From Ophiostoma sp. CBS 140.51 (Eukaryota; Ascomycota; Sordariomycetes; Ophiostomatales; Ophiostomataceae): a stretch of 21,436 nt of DNA. Shown piece by piece: positions 1 through 8,741 of the stretch; position 1 is the first letter of the stretch, and each line of letters begins with the position of its first letter. The position numbers were made by a program, and so were the translations under genes. The notes beneath the pieces are model-generated. The model saw only the letters and a list, made by a program, of their open reading frames with translations, was not told the origin of the DNA and searched no databases. The stretch lies in assembly GCA_029298735.1 (NCBI GenBank), contig JANSLP010000457.1, forward strand, positions 1 through 21,436. Reading direction: 5' to 3'.

Positions 1-315
1 GGCTCGTCTTTCCCTCTTTCCTTTTTCGGGAGGGCGTGTGAGAGCGAGTTGAGTGGCTCGGGTGGGTGAGTGACTAGGGAGAGGGTGCGAATGTGTGACT
101 GCCGATGCAATATGCTGTCAACAATATGGCTAAATTGTGTCATACGGACAACACTCGAAAAACTCGAAAGTAGCCGATGGCAACTTTATTCCGACTGCGC
201 CGCTTAGTACTTCACCCGGATCATTGTAGACCTTCTCTTACTTTTGTTCTTCTCAGCCCTTCCGAATTCCCTGACTTTCTTCCTACATGGCATCACGCTA
301 GGCCGCACATCTGCC
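1..315. other. Intergenic, upstream of the DUF3328 gene
   Basis: No gene recognised. The stretch precedes the first ATG of the DUF3328 gene and presumably holds its promoter and 5' UTR. A short direct repeat (ACTCGAAA twice, around 153-170) is visible. The window edge cuts off anything further upstream. Confidence 0.5.
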
Positions 316-1231
316 ATGGCCGCATCGCATCACGAGTTTGCTGACTCGGAGTCGGCTGCGTTTCTGTACAGTGAGGGAGACGACAAAGAGGATGGAAGGT
401 CACCAAGGACCAAGGCCGGTCTCTGGACACGCATCGTTCACTACATACCCTACGTCTTCCTCATTGTCGGCATCGGCTTGGCACTGTACATTGGCATCAC
501 GACGCCCAAGGTCAAAGATGACAGGGCTGTGACAAACATCTTGCCTTCACAGGCCATGTTTGGGAGGAGTAAGCAAACAAAAAGTATGATACCTTGGTTG
601 TCTCTTCCCTGCTAATAGTGTAGTCCCCACCGTAAAGAACGTCTTCCAGCCCGACTCAAGTTTCGACGTCGACCCATTTGGACCAGACGAGATTGACAGT
701 CCGTGGTACAAACTGGCGCCACGTGAGTTTCTCTCCATACTTTGGACGATAATAATAGCTTTCTAACGACTCGCAGCTGGCAAAGGCCACATTAAGGTGG
801 CAGACCCGGCCACCTGGAGCCTCACTGGCGGCTACCCTCTCACAGAAGACCCATCGTCTCCCTCAGCCGAAGAATACACAATCGCCCTCTACCACCAGCT
901 CCACTGCTTAGCTGCTATCAAATCTAAAATGTCCCGACTGCAGTCTTGGTATGCCGGCGACAGTGACAACGAGTACTTGAAGTTTGCGTTGGGCGAGGAC
1001 CAAGTGGCCGACCAGCACATCTACCACTGCTTTGATTATCTGAGGCAGACGTTGTTGTGTCATGGCGACACGACACTCGAAGGTGCCCGGAAGGTCAGAA
1101 CGGAGACGGGACACGAGACAACAGTGCGTGGTGTTGACGGTTGGGATGTTGTCCATGCGTGTCGGGACCCGGCAAGCATCTATGCCTTTGCAGAGGCCCA
1201 CCGCAGCCGGAATGATACGGGCATTGATTAA
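316..1231 (+). CDS. DUF3328 / UstYa-family membrane protein
   Basis: Three exons: 316-568, 624-722 and 777-1231, giving 268 aa. Intron 1 (569-623) starts GTAAGC and has a CTAAT branch point; intron 2 (723-776) starts GTGAGT and has CTAAC. The ATG at 316 sits in a good context (GCCATGG), and the open frame further upstream has no ATG. The protein has a short acidic cytosolic N-terminus, one membrane segment at about residues 41-61, and then the two family motifs: HQLHC at 157-161 and HIYHC at 198-202. Such paired HxxHC motifs define the UstYa-like family. Studied members act on RiPP or cyclopeptide natural products, for example in oxidative cyclisation, chlorination or hydroxylation. No second UstY gene, no precursor peptide with Kex2-spaced repeats and no tailoring enzyme of that kind is seen nearby, so it looks like an orphan copy or the edge of a cluster continuing leftward. 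The gene converges on the MFS gene with about 170 bp between stops. Confidence 0.88.
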
Positions 1232-1400
1232 TGTGTAGGGGGACAGTAATGTGCACGATGGTGTTGTGATCTGATTTCTCCTTGGATTTATTTTTCAAAT
1301 TTATCTGTCTACATCTTTTTACGTACGACAACCACCAGTAACCGTGAAGGGTATTTGCGATGAATTGTCCATAACACTACATATTTTTACCCCGTATTAT

Positions 1401-3012
1401 CTACAGAGTGTATAAGAAATCAGGATGACGGTCTCCCAGCTCCTCGATACCCTTGACACGCAGAGTGGCCCGCTCTTCTTCACTCATGTTGCGCTTCCGG
1501 TTGTTCTCGTACTGCATGTATAGACGAGTGAGGATGGTAAAGACGAGGCCAACGGCACACAAAGCCAGCGACGAAGCCTGTCCTTTGCGGTCTAAGCTGT
1601 TAGTGGGGGTATATGTGATAAGAAAAAGGAAGAGACGTACAGTAAGGTGGCGTGTTGTAAGCCTGGTTGGCACCAATGGACACGCACTGTGAAATAATGT
1701 TGAAGAAGGCAAGGGATGAACCGCGACGTGTGTAGCCAGCAAACGAGAGCGTCGCCCAGGATAGTTGCAGGTTGATGTTGGGGTAGACGGAAAAGGCTAC
1801 GAGGCAAGTTGCGAAGAACCGGACCTTGTTGTTGGTGACGCCAATCAAAATGGCATAGCCTACAATGCTGACGGCAATAGATGCACCCAAAGTCACACTG
1901 CGGGCATTGGTCATATCCGAGATGCGGGCCCAGAAGAGGACTCCGAAACCGGCACAGGCGTAGACGATGACGGAGAAAAGTTGGGCGTCGACAGAGGTAT
2001 AACCAAAACTCTGTTTCCGTTAGCCAAGTGAAGCGAGGACAAAAAAAATATTATTAGTAAGAGGACTGACCTTGATGATAGGCGGCAAAAAGTTGCTGAG
2101 AGACGATACGCAAAAGTGGCCACAGCTGGAGATGACTGCCATGAGCCAAAAGTGTGGGCTTAGTAGGATGAGTGGGACACGCTTCCACTGCAGCTTGTAC
2201 TCGCTATCACTGACATTGTGGGCAGCGGCGGAACGGGCGATGATATGGGCCTTTTCCTCGGGGGTGAAGCCAAAGCGGATCTTGTACGGGCTGGGCGGCA
2301 GGAATGTCAAGACGACAAAGGCGAAGGCAATGGGCAGAATACCCTCGATCAAAAAGATCCAGCGCCAAGCGAGCCAGCCGTTCTTGCCGTTCAAGTTCTT
2401 TTCAATACCATAGGCAATCAAACCATTGAAAGCACCGGCCACGGTAGACGTGCAAAAGAAGATGGCACCGCGGGTTGCAATCTCATTGTACCGGTAGAAG
2501 AAGGACAAGTAAAAGACGGCGCCCTGGACGAAAGCCTCGGCCATACCGATCAAGAACCGAAGGGCCAACAGGGCACCGGCCGAGTGGATGACGACACTTA
2601 AAATCGTAAACAGACCCCAAAGCACCATGGCACCAAAGAACTGAATTGGTGGGCCAATAGCACGGACGAGAAGTGTGCCAGGCAGCTGAAAAACAATGTA
2701 GGAGACGAGGAACATGGTGGCCGCGTTGGAGTAGGCCTGGGCATTGAGACCCAGCTCCTGGGGCATACCGGCGACAGCAGCATTGCCCAGATCAGAGCGG
2801 CCCATGGCAGCAAAAAAGTAGACACTCGAGATGACGGGCAGGATGAAGAAGTCTAGCTTCCACTTGACACGGCGGTCGAGTGCCGGGTCACCAAGTTCAT
2901 TGTCCCAAGCACAGGTGTTGATGCCCGACTGGGTCTGAGTCTTTTCTGGGCTGGACTGGTCGGCGATGGCCTCTTCGACCTCGTGCATATCGTTCTTTTC
3001 CGTGGAGGCCAT
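1401..3012 (-). CDS. MFS transporter, anion:cation symporter (Dal5/allantoate permease-like) family
   Basis: Three exons on the minus strand: 3012-2071, 2010-1641 and 1591-1401, giving 500 aa. Intron 1 (2070-2011) has donor GTCAGT and branch CTAAC. Intron 2 (1640-1592) has donor GTACGT and acceptor TTAG, which restores the frame as PPYYRKGQ. The start at 3012 has context CCAACATGG. An in-frame ATG at 3147 would add 45 residues, but these look like translated UTR. The protein has a hydrophilic N-terminus of about 50 residues and then about 12 membrane segments. Hallmarks are GRSDLGNA at 71-78 (equivalent to the DRxNIGNA signature), RFLIGMAEA at 152-160 and WRWIFLIEG at 216-224. The family imports small organic anions such as allantoate, nicotinate, pantothenate, biotin and sugar acids through the plasma membrane with protons. 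The exact substrate cannot be told. Palindromic sites in its upstream region are shared with the hydrolase and the AtuA-like gene. Confidence 0.9.
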
Positions 3013-3839
3013 GTTGGTGGTGGGTGGGCGTGACAAGAGATGAAATTGTGGTAAGCGGGGATGGTGGATTTCAGACGGTATTTCGAAGAATGGGAACGTA
3101 TGAGATCGTGTTTGGTTGAAGGATGTGATAGGACAATAACAACACATCCCGGGATTCAGGGACGGCCTTTAAGTAAAAACGGAAAACACCACGAGCCACG
3201 AGGATGACTCTGAGGGTGAACAAAAACACGAAGCGAACAGACGAAAAACGCAAAGACTACCCAACCCTTGCCAAGATGGACAACCAGGGCGTTGGTAAAT
3301 GCGGGGGAAGTAACAATGAAGAGGGTCTGATGCGAAATTCGGCTGGTTGATAAAAAGGAAGGCGAGTTTGGGAAGGGCACGAGAGTGTAAAGGGTGTGGT
3401 AGAACCTGGGGTAAGAGGATTGGGGAGGAGGTACACTGATGGGGATGGCTTCATCCGGCTGTAAGGACTGGTTGGGTTGTCGAAATTGTAGATGTTTTCA
3501 CATGGGCGAGGCTCATTGGTGCTTGATGTCAGTCCACGTGAAGAAGTCAGGCTGGCGGATTGCGGCTCGTCAAGATTCTGGTGTGAGTACAATGTCAGCA
3601 CGGGATAAGAACTCTGTTTGGTTTCCGGTCTGACTCTCACCTCGATCAAGTCGAGAGAATGGGCATCTCACCATCCCCTCAAAAGGTGTGGAGTTAACAA
3701 CCCTGGTCCGATGAGAAGAATCCGGGGACAAAAAGAGCAAAATATCATGGGGCTCTTCTCAATATGGGCTTGGCACGCGAGGCTGGACCGGTAGACGGAG
3801 TGCTAGCGGAATGGTTTAACGCTCAAACTGGGCTTGGAC

Positions 3840-3856
3840 CAAGCGGATTTCGCTTG
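3840..3856. promoter_or_regulatory. Palindromic site 1 (AAGCG-N5-CGCTT)
   Basis: Perfect dyad AAGCG (3841-3845), spacer GATTT, CGCTT (3851-3855), extended by one outer pair C/G to CAAGCG...CGCTTG. It is 828 bp upstream of the transporter ATG and about 1.04 kb upstream of the hydrolase ATG. I infer a binding site for a dimeric regulator. Half-site starts are 10 bp apart, one helical turn. Confidence 0.6.
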
Positions 3857-3939
3857 ACACCCTAGATGCCTCCGCTTTCTGTCACCTTTCACTCCATCAA
3901 CTTTGCATTGCCTGGGCGTCCATCTCCGCATTATGAGCG

Positions 3940-3954
3940 AAGCGAATCTCGGCT
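3940..3954. promoter_or_regulatory. Degenerate palindromic site
   Basis: AAGCG (3940-3944), spacer AATCT, then CGGCT: 8 of 10 matches to the dyad AAGCG-N5-CGCTT. It shares the 12-mer AAGCGAATCTCG with the perfect site at 4543. It may be a weak site, or a former one. Confidence 0.35.
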
Positions 3955-4004
3955 CGTGTCAATAGTTGCCCTGTGTTAGTTTCTTAAACTTTCGATTCTT
4001 GTGC

Positions 4005-4019
4005 AAGCGACAGCCGCTT
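4005..4019. promoter_or_regulatory. Palindromic site 2 (AAGCG-N5-CGCTT)
   Basis: Perfect dyad AAGCG (4005-4009), spacer ACAGC, CGCTT (4015-4019), preceded by C as in the other perfect copies. The spacer differs completely from site 1 while both arms are identical. This fits a protein-bound dyad better than a copied repeat. Confidence 0.6.
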
Positions 4020-4029
4020 CCCCAGACCT

Positions 4030-4044
4030 GTGCGAGAATCGCTT
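4030..4044. promoter_or_regulatory. Degenerate palindromic site
   Basis: GTGCG, spacer AGAAT, CGCTT: 8 of 10 matches to the same dyad, with the right arm intact. It lies 25 bp after the start of site 2, so the two could act together. Confidence 0.3.
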
Positions 4045-4542
4045 CACACAAAGTATACAATAAATGTTACTGAGTGAATAATATTGTTACAAAATATCAT
4101 GTCATGGTCGAATTTGGTTCAAAGTCGTGTCAACTCTAAAATAGATACGCAATACCACATGTTATCGTATTTAGCTCCCAAATCCCTCTAAAATTGTTGT
4201 CCATCTTTGCACCACCTCCATTTTGACCCTCAAACATGTTCCAGTATTGCAGTCCTTCGCAACTTCATTGTTTCTCCGTTCTTGCTTCCCGCAATGTTTG
4301 CCCCTTGTTTTGCCGTGTCTCCATCGCACTTTCCATTAATTAATTGCACTTGACTGTCGGTCGGTCCTTCCATCCGTCGCGCCTTCCTCTGTTGTCGGGG
4401 ATTTGAGAAAAGAAGGAAGGTACGCGTTGTGTTCTCCAATCGTGCCTCCTTCAAAAATGCATCAAATTGCCTAGAATCGCACGATGTGTGAACACCGTTC
4501 TCTCCTTCTTTGCCAGTGGACTGTCAGCTGCATGCCAAGAGC

Positions 4543-4557
4543 AAGCGAATCTCGCTT
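4543..4557. promoter_or_regulatory. Palindromic site 3 (AAGCG-N5-CGCTT)
   Basis: Perfect dyad AAGCG (4543-4547), spacer AATCT, CGCTT (4553-4557), again preceded by C. It is the copy nearest to the hydrolase ATG (343 bp) and lies about 68 bp upstream of the small ORF at 4625. Confidence 0.6.
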
Positions 4558-4624
4558 AAGGAGCGAGGGGCCATGTTAGCGCAGGCCGTCTTCAACGGGG
4601 TCAATCACTATCTTCAGGGCTGAT

Positions 4625-4870
4625 ATGACACTGGCCTGGCCGAATCGGCATCGGTGTTTTGGCAGCGCCGTCCGCTCCGTCGTCATACAGCCTCGACCAG
4701 AGACAAATTTGAAAGCGTTTTCGGCAGGCTTTCATTCAACAGGTAGCCATATTAAAGCTCACAAAGACCAGGATGGCCAAGACAGTATTGGACCGGAAAA
4801 CTTGAATCAAGGACATATTTCCAAAGCCGAGGCAATCGAAACTAATCTAAAAGCAATCGACATTCACTGA
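4625..4870 (+). CDS. Small ORF, possible mitochondrial-type protein, relic or upstream ORF
   Basis: An 81-codon ORF ends 29 bp before the hydrolase ATG, in another frame. Residues 1-42 are basic with no acid except one Glu and include AFSAGFHSTG, which resembles a mitochondrial presequence. The following part (HKDQDGQDSIGPENLNQ) loosely recalls small fungal mitochondrial proteins with a KDDKNSLNPE-like stretch; this comparison is from memory and weak. It may be a short real gene, a truncated relic, or an upstream ORF in the hydrolase mRNA. No intron is needed to read it. Confidence 0.25.
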   Translation: MTLAWPNRHRCFGSAVRSVVIQPRPETNLKAFSAGFHSTGSHIKAHKDQDGQDSIGPENLNQGHISKAEAIETNLKAIDIH

Positions 4871-4899
4871 TAAAACGAACATCACCACCCGCGAGCACA

Positions 4900-5895
4900 A
4901 TGGACCGCCGCCTGACGACAACGGATGTGCCCGCCAAGTTTTTGGGCGCCGTGTTTCTGACCGGACGTATCCCTTGGCGCGTAGCCCCGGAAGACCCGCG
5001 CGTATCGTACGGACTGTATGTGCCGCCAAACAAGTACTCGACGAAATACACGGCAGATGCTACCGAGGAGCAGAAGCAGGACACTTCCAAGGATGACCGC
5101 CTTCCCCTTGTTGTCTGGGTTCACGGCACTGGCCGCGATACCAGCGCACTGACGACCGATCTCGCCGCATTCGCCGAGGCCAACAACTGTGCCGTCTTGG
5201 CCCCCTTCTTCCCAGCCAACATGGACGGTCCCCATGACCTGGATGCGTACAAAATGCTCCGGTCAAAGACATTGAAGTCGGACAAGGTGCTTTTGGCTAT
5301 CTTGGACGAAATCGCCATTATCTGGCCAGGCATTACGACGGAGAAAGTTTACTTGGGTGGCTTTTCCGGCGGCGGCCAGTTTGCACACCGGTTCTTGTAC
5401 CTGTACCCAGAACGGCTGGCTGCTGTTGGCGTTGGTGCACCAGGCAGAGCAACTCTACTGGACGACACACAGGCCTGGCCAAATGGTATCCAGGATGTCG
5501 ACACAATCTTTGGCCGTACCGTGGACAGGGCAGCTATTGCCAAAGTTGCTATCCAGATTGCCGTTGGCGGCAATGACAACAAGATCCACGGTGGCCCCGA
5601 GTTTTGGGTTTGGCTCAGAGAGATGAGGGCCAAGGAGGCTGCAGCTAAGAAGAAGGCGAGAGAGGCGAAGGGTGAGGTTATCGAGGACAAACCTGCTGAC
5701 AAAGAGGCTGCAACTCTGCCAACGAGCTTCAGCAGCCGGCTTGACTCTGTGAAGGAATTGCACGAGCTGTGGAAGAATGACGGCATTGAGTCGACGTTCA
5801 CAGTCGTTCCCGGCTTTGCCCATGACAACACGGGAGTGCGACCACACATTCTTGAGTTTCTCAAGTCGAGACTAGAGGCCGATGTGAAGAGGTGA
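4900..5895 (+). CDS. Alpha/beta-hydrolase (serine esterase, depolymerase/LpqC-like)
   Basis: One exon, 331 aa, ATG context ACAATGG. An alpha/beta-hydrolase fold is indicated by the strand and oxyanion motif VVWVHGTGRD (71-80), the nucleophile elbow GFSGGG with Ser156, a likely acid Asp226 in GGNDNKIHG, and His308 in PGFAHD. The layout is like the PHB-depolymerase/LpqC esterase group. It lacks a signal peptide, so it is probably cytosolic. Residues 242-272 are a Lys/Ala/Glu-rich insertion between the acid and the histidine, probably a surface helix or disordered loop. It is transcribed away from the MFS gene and toward the Zn2Cys6 regulator, with three perfect palindromic sites upstream. I infer hydrolysis of an ester or lactone in a small catabolic module; the substrate is unknown. 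Confidence 0.85.
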   Translation: MDRRLTTTDVPAKFLGAVFLTGRIPWRVAPEDPRVSYGLYVPPNKYSTKYTADATEEQKQDTSKDDRLPLVVWVHGTGRDTSALTTDLAAFAEANNCAVLAPFFPANMDGPHDLDAYKMLRSKTLKSDKVLLAILDEIAIIWPGITTEKVYLGGFSGGGQFAHRFLYLYPERLAAVGVGAPGRATLLDDTQAWPNGIQDVDTIFGRTVDRAAIAKVAIQIAVGGNDNKIHGGPEFWVWLREMRAKEAAAKKKAREAKGEVIEDKPADKEAATLPTSFSSRLDSVKELHELWKNDGIESTFTVVPGFAHDNTGVRPHILEFLKSRLEADVKR

Positions 5896-6179
5896 TGTGG
5901 AAAGGAAGTTTGTTTGGTTTTGATTTTCATCTCGAGAAAATCATTGATCTTTTATTTACAATTATATTTTATATTTACAGCAATTTAACTTCAGCCCCCT
6001 GTTTTACGTTGTTTATTTCTTTTCCTTATCAATACTACTTGACAATCACTACATGCGCTTTTCAATTCACATTCCCTTTCTTTCGTTGTTTTTTAACGTC
6101 TTCTATGCCGTCTCACTTTACGCCCGCAATCTGACCTTGATCTTTCTTTATCACAAGCCACACCACTAAATCCACTAGC

Positions 6180-6209
6180 CTACAGGGGGTTCACGCCCGA
6201 CTACAGGGG
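6180..6209. promoter_or_regulatory. Paired AGGGG (STRE-like) direct repeat
   Basis: CTACAGGGG occurs at 6180-6188 and again at 6201-6209, 21 bp apart (two helical turns) on the same strand. AGGGG is the core of the fungal stress response element bound by Msn2/4-like C2H2 proteins. It lies about 270-300 bp before the regulator ATG. Function is inferred from the motif only. Confidence 0.35.
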
Positions 6210-6224
6210 AGCCTCGGCACTTAT

Positions 6225-6267
6225 CCAGGTGGCTTAGGCAATGACGAGCACTCACTAAGCCTCCTGG
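6225..6267. repeat. Imperfect inverted repeat in the regulator promoter
   Basis: Left arm CCAGGTGGCTTAG (6225-6237) and right arm CTAAGCCTCCTGG (6255-6267) pair at 12 of 13 positions around a 17-nt loop. It lies about 215 bp upstream of the Zn2Cys6 gene. It could be a regulator binding dyad or a hairpin; its sequence is unrelated to the AAGCG dyad. Confidence 0.5.
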
Positions 6268-6391
6268 AGCACAAGCCAGATGGGGGTCAAAATCAGGGCC
6301 ACGCCAGGCCCAGGCTCGGGCCCAGGCCTTTTTTGTCTCCCCCCGCTTCCAGAGATTCGTCCATTTATTCCGACGCATAATGGCATTTCAC

Positions 6392-6406
6392 GACGTCGGA
6401 TGACGT
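6392..6406. promoter_or_regulatory. Two ACGT-core (CRE/bZIP-like) elements
   Basis: GACGTC at 6392-6397 and TGACGT at 6401-6406 lie 75-90 bp before the regulator ATG. These are half or near matches to the TGACGTCA element of ATF/CREB-type bZIP proteins. A perfect TGACGTCA also occurs at 6960-6967, at the end of the intron, where it may be coincidental. Confidence 0.3.
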
Positions 6407-6481
6407 ATTTACGACCGCGACAATACAACAGTATACCGCAGCTCTCAGATCCCACTCAGCATCTCAATAGAAAGCACCGCC

Positions 6482-8741
6482 ATGTCTGCACAAACGGCCA
6501 CACCGGCGCAGTCGCCGACAACAGCAGGCTCTTCGTCGAAACGCTGCTCGATGGCCTGCACGACATGTCGGCAGGTCAAACTACGATGTGACGCCGCGCA
6601 ACGGTACCCGAGCCCGTGCTCGCGGTGTGAGAAACGACGCAAGACGTGTGTTTTCGACTCGGAGTTCAAACGGCGTCCGGTTCGTGGTGCTCTCGAACGA
6701 CTGCTCGAAGAGAAAGAGCAGTTGAAGCAGATTGTGGATTCTTTGGGGGCAGGGGCTACTGTGACGACGAATGCTGGCACTGCTCTCGCAACTTCTCACA
6801 TTACGCCCTCACAAACGTTATCAGAAGCATCGCCCGTTGTGCACACAGTCGACGACACGCCTGGCTACGACCTCGATGGTGTACGACTCGGTTTTGCCGT
6901 CGTTGACGACCTTTTCGAATTGTAAGTATCTTCTCCCACCTCGTAACATGTACAGCTACTGACGTCACAGCTACACCTCCGTCTTTCTTCCCATGCTGCC
7001 CATTCTGGACATTACCAGCAAGTCCCCTGCAGCGGTTTGTGCTGATAGCGAGTTGCTCTTCTGGACGATTTTGATCACAGCCGCACAGAACCACCCAGAG
7101 CATCGCATATCAGTCTTTGTGCCCCTGGTCACTCCATATCGTCGTCTTCTTGCCGACGCTCTTGTCAGACCAGCACGTACAGTCTACATGACACAGGCCC
7201 TGTTGATTGTCACAGCCTGGCCATTGTCTGTCGAGATGCAGCGCAACGATCCCAGCTGGTACTATTGCGGATTCGCCGCCAGCTCGGCCATCCACCTGCG
7301 GCTGCACGAGGCTGAGGCGTTGTGGTGGTACTCGTCGGCTGGTGGGAGAGAAGAGGTTGTGGCAGAAGGTGGCGATGGCCATCGTGGAAATAGTGCTCGT
7401 TACCGAACATGGCTGGGCGCCTTTGTGGTGAGCAATACATTGTCGATCGACATGGGACTTCCATCACCAATGGGCGCGGTGGCACCGCTGGCACAAAATT
7501 TACTAAAACAACTGGGAGACGACGCCCTGCCGGAAGTTTTTGCAGCAAGGATCGAGTTGCAGTCAATACTGTTTCGCAGTGATACGATCTTGAAAGATAC
7601 AGCATCATCATCGGCATCGTTCTCGTCACGGAATCCACTACTTGATGTTCTGGAACGAGAACTTGACTCGTTCGAACAAAAGCGGACAACGGTCGAGAGC
7701 ACCAGTGAGCGGAAAAAGCTGCCATTGACCATCCACCTCGACCTACTCGGCGCACGGTTACGACTGCGAGCACCTCTACTCATGCCACGGTCCAGGCCCG
7801 GCCCAACAGAGACCACCTCTCACATGGAACCCGATATATTTGCCGAGGCCGCATGGCAAAAGACCGTCCACTATGCTGGGCAGATGGTGCAATTGATGGC
7901 CGACTATCTTCTGGGAGGCAATGAGGTCGACAATACCTCGACCGAAGACAAAAGAAACGGCCAACCACGCCACATCATTGCTGCTGAGAAACGGTGCCTC
8001 CCAAAACACTACTACCGCGTGCTGTTGATGGCCGTCTTTGCCCTTTTAATATATGTCATGCTTCATCAAAAGAGGAGAGCTGAGGGCAGCCAGGACGAGG
8101 TCTTTACTCGCGCTCTTGCCTACACCCGCCAAGCCCCTGACTTGATCCAAGCACTTTCCCGTCACCCAGCTGACGAGCACGGCCGCTGTGCCCGTTTCTT
8201 GCGGCTGGTCGCTCACTATGTAGACGACCCTTCATTGGCCAACGACTTCGCCGACGACTTCGCCCGTGCCCTGGCACCACCCGTGAACGACATTATCGAG
8301 GTCGGCATCAAAGCTTCGTGGGTTATCCGCCAACGCGTGCGGCAAAAGTACTTGGAAGGCCCAGACAGGGATCTGCCGCGAAGACAACCGGCAGCGTCGA
8401 CACCGTCTACCACAGCTGCACGCCGGACAAGAGTGACGCGATCGTCGACTGCGGCACGCTTTGCTCACGATCCCATGCCACCCACACAGGAGACACGAGA
8501 AGAAATTATGAATGAGTACAATGCCGTCGAGATGACACAAGTTCAGCCTTTGCGTCAAACACCAGTCTACCCAGAGGATGCTGGGCAACCGTTTGGCTAC
8601 CAGGTCGACAACAACCGTGTCCCCCCCGCCCAGGACAACCTCGGCTTAAGTGACGAGCTATTTACAGATTGGAACGCGTGGTTTGACGACGCCGATGATT
8701 TTATGAGTTTGTTTAGGGCGCCGACGTGGAATCCAATGTAA
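6482..8741 (+). CDS. Zn2Cys6 (GAL4-type) transcription factor
   Basis: Two exons, 6482-6921 and 6971-8741, giving 736 aa. The 49-nt intron (6922-6970) has donor GTAAGT; the earlier AG at 6954-6955 would bring a stop, so the later one is used, reading DLFEL-FYTSVFLPMLPILD across the join. The start context is GCCATGT. The binuclear cluster is complete: Cys26-x2-Cys29-x6-Cys36-x9-Cys46-x2-Cys49-x6-Cys56. Basic residues follow, then a likely short dimerisation coiled coil at about 69-89 (RLLEEKEQLKQIVDSL). The rest fits the fungal-specific middle homology region, with a Ser/Thr/Arg-rich linker near 640-670 and an acidic, aromatic C-terminus that could be an activation domain. It lies between the hydrolase and the AtuA-like gene in the same orientation, so it is the prime candidate for the factor that binds the AAGCG-N5-CGCTT dyads; that pairing is inference. 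Confidence 0.9.

Larger units (their letters stand above)
3013..4899. other. Long divergent intergenic region between transporter and hydrolase
   Basis: About 1.9 kb separate the two divergent start codons, the longest gap in the window. Open frames here are short and look non-coding, apart from one small ORF at 4625-4870 that is listed separately. The region holds three perfect copies and two near copies of a palindrome AAGCG-N5-CGCTT between 3840 and 4557, which makes it a likely bidirectional control region. The part from about 4060 to 4200 is AT-rich. No tRNA or transposon ends were seen. Confidence 0.6.
5896..6481. other. Intergenic: hydrolase 3' region and regulator promoter
   Basis: The first about 200 bp are T-rich and look like 3' UTR. 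The part nearest the regulator carries paired AGGGG elements, a large inverted repeat and two ACGT-core elements, listed separately. The GC-rich block at 6308-6329, GGCCCAGG repeated around CTCG, is followed by a T run. No gene was recognised, and the AAGCG-N5-CGCTT dyad is absent here. Confidence 0.5.

Noticed and set aside
3257..3649. 130-codon minus-strand ORF upstream of the transporter
   Set aside because: Pro/Ser-rich composition without domains; it lies in the presumed 5' region of the transporter and has no splice or start support.
6308..6335. GC-rich repeat followed by a T-run, like a bacterial intrinsic terminator
   Set aside because: The genome is clearly fungal, so such terminators do not apply, and the block lies upstream of a gene.
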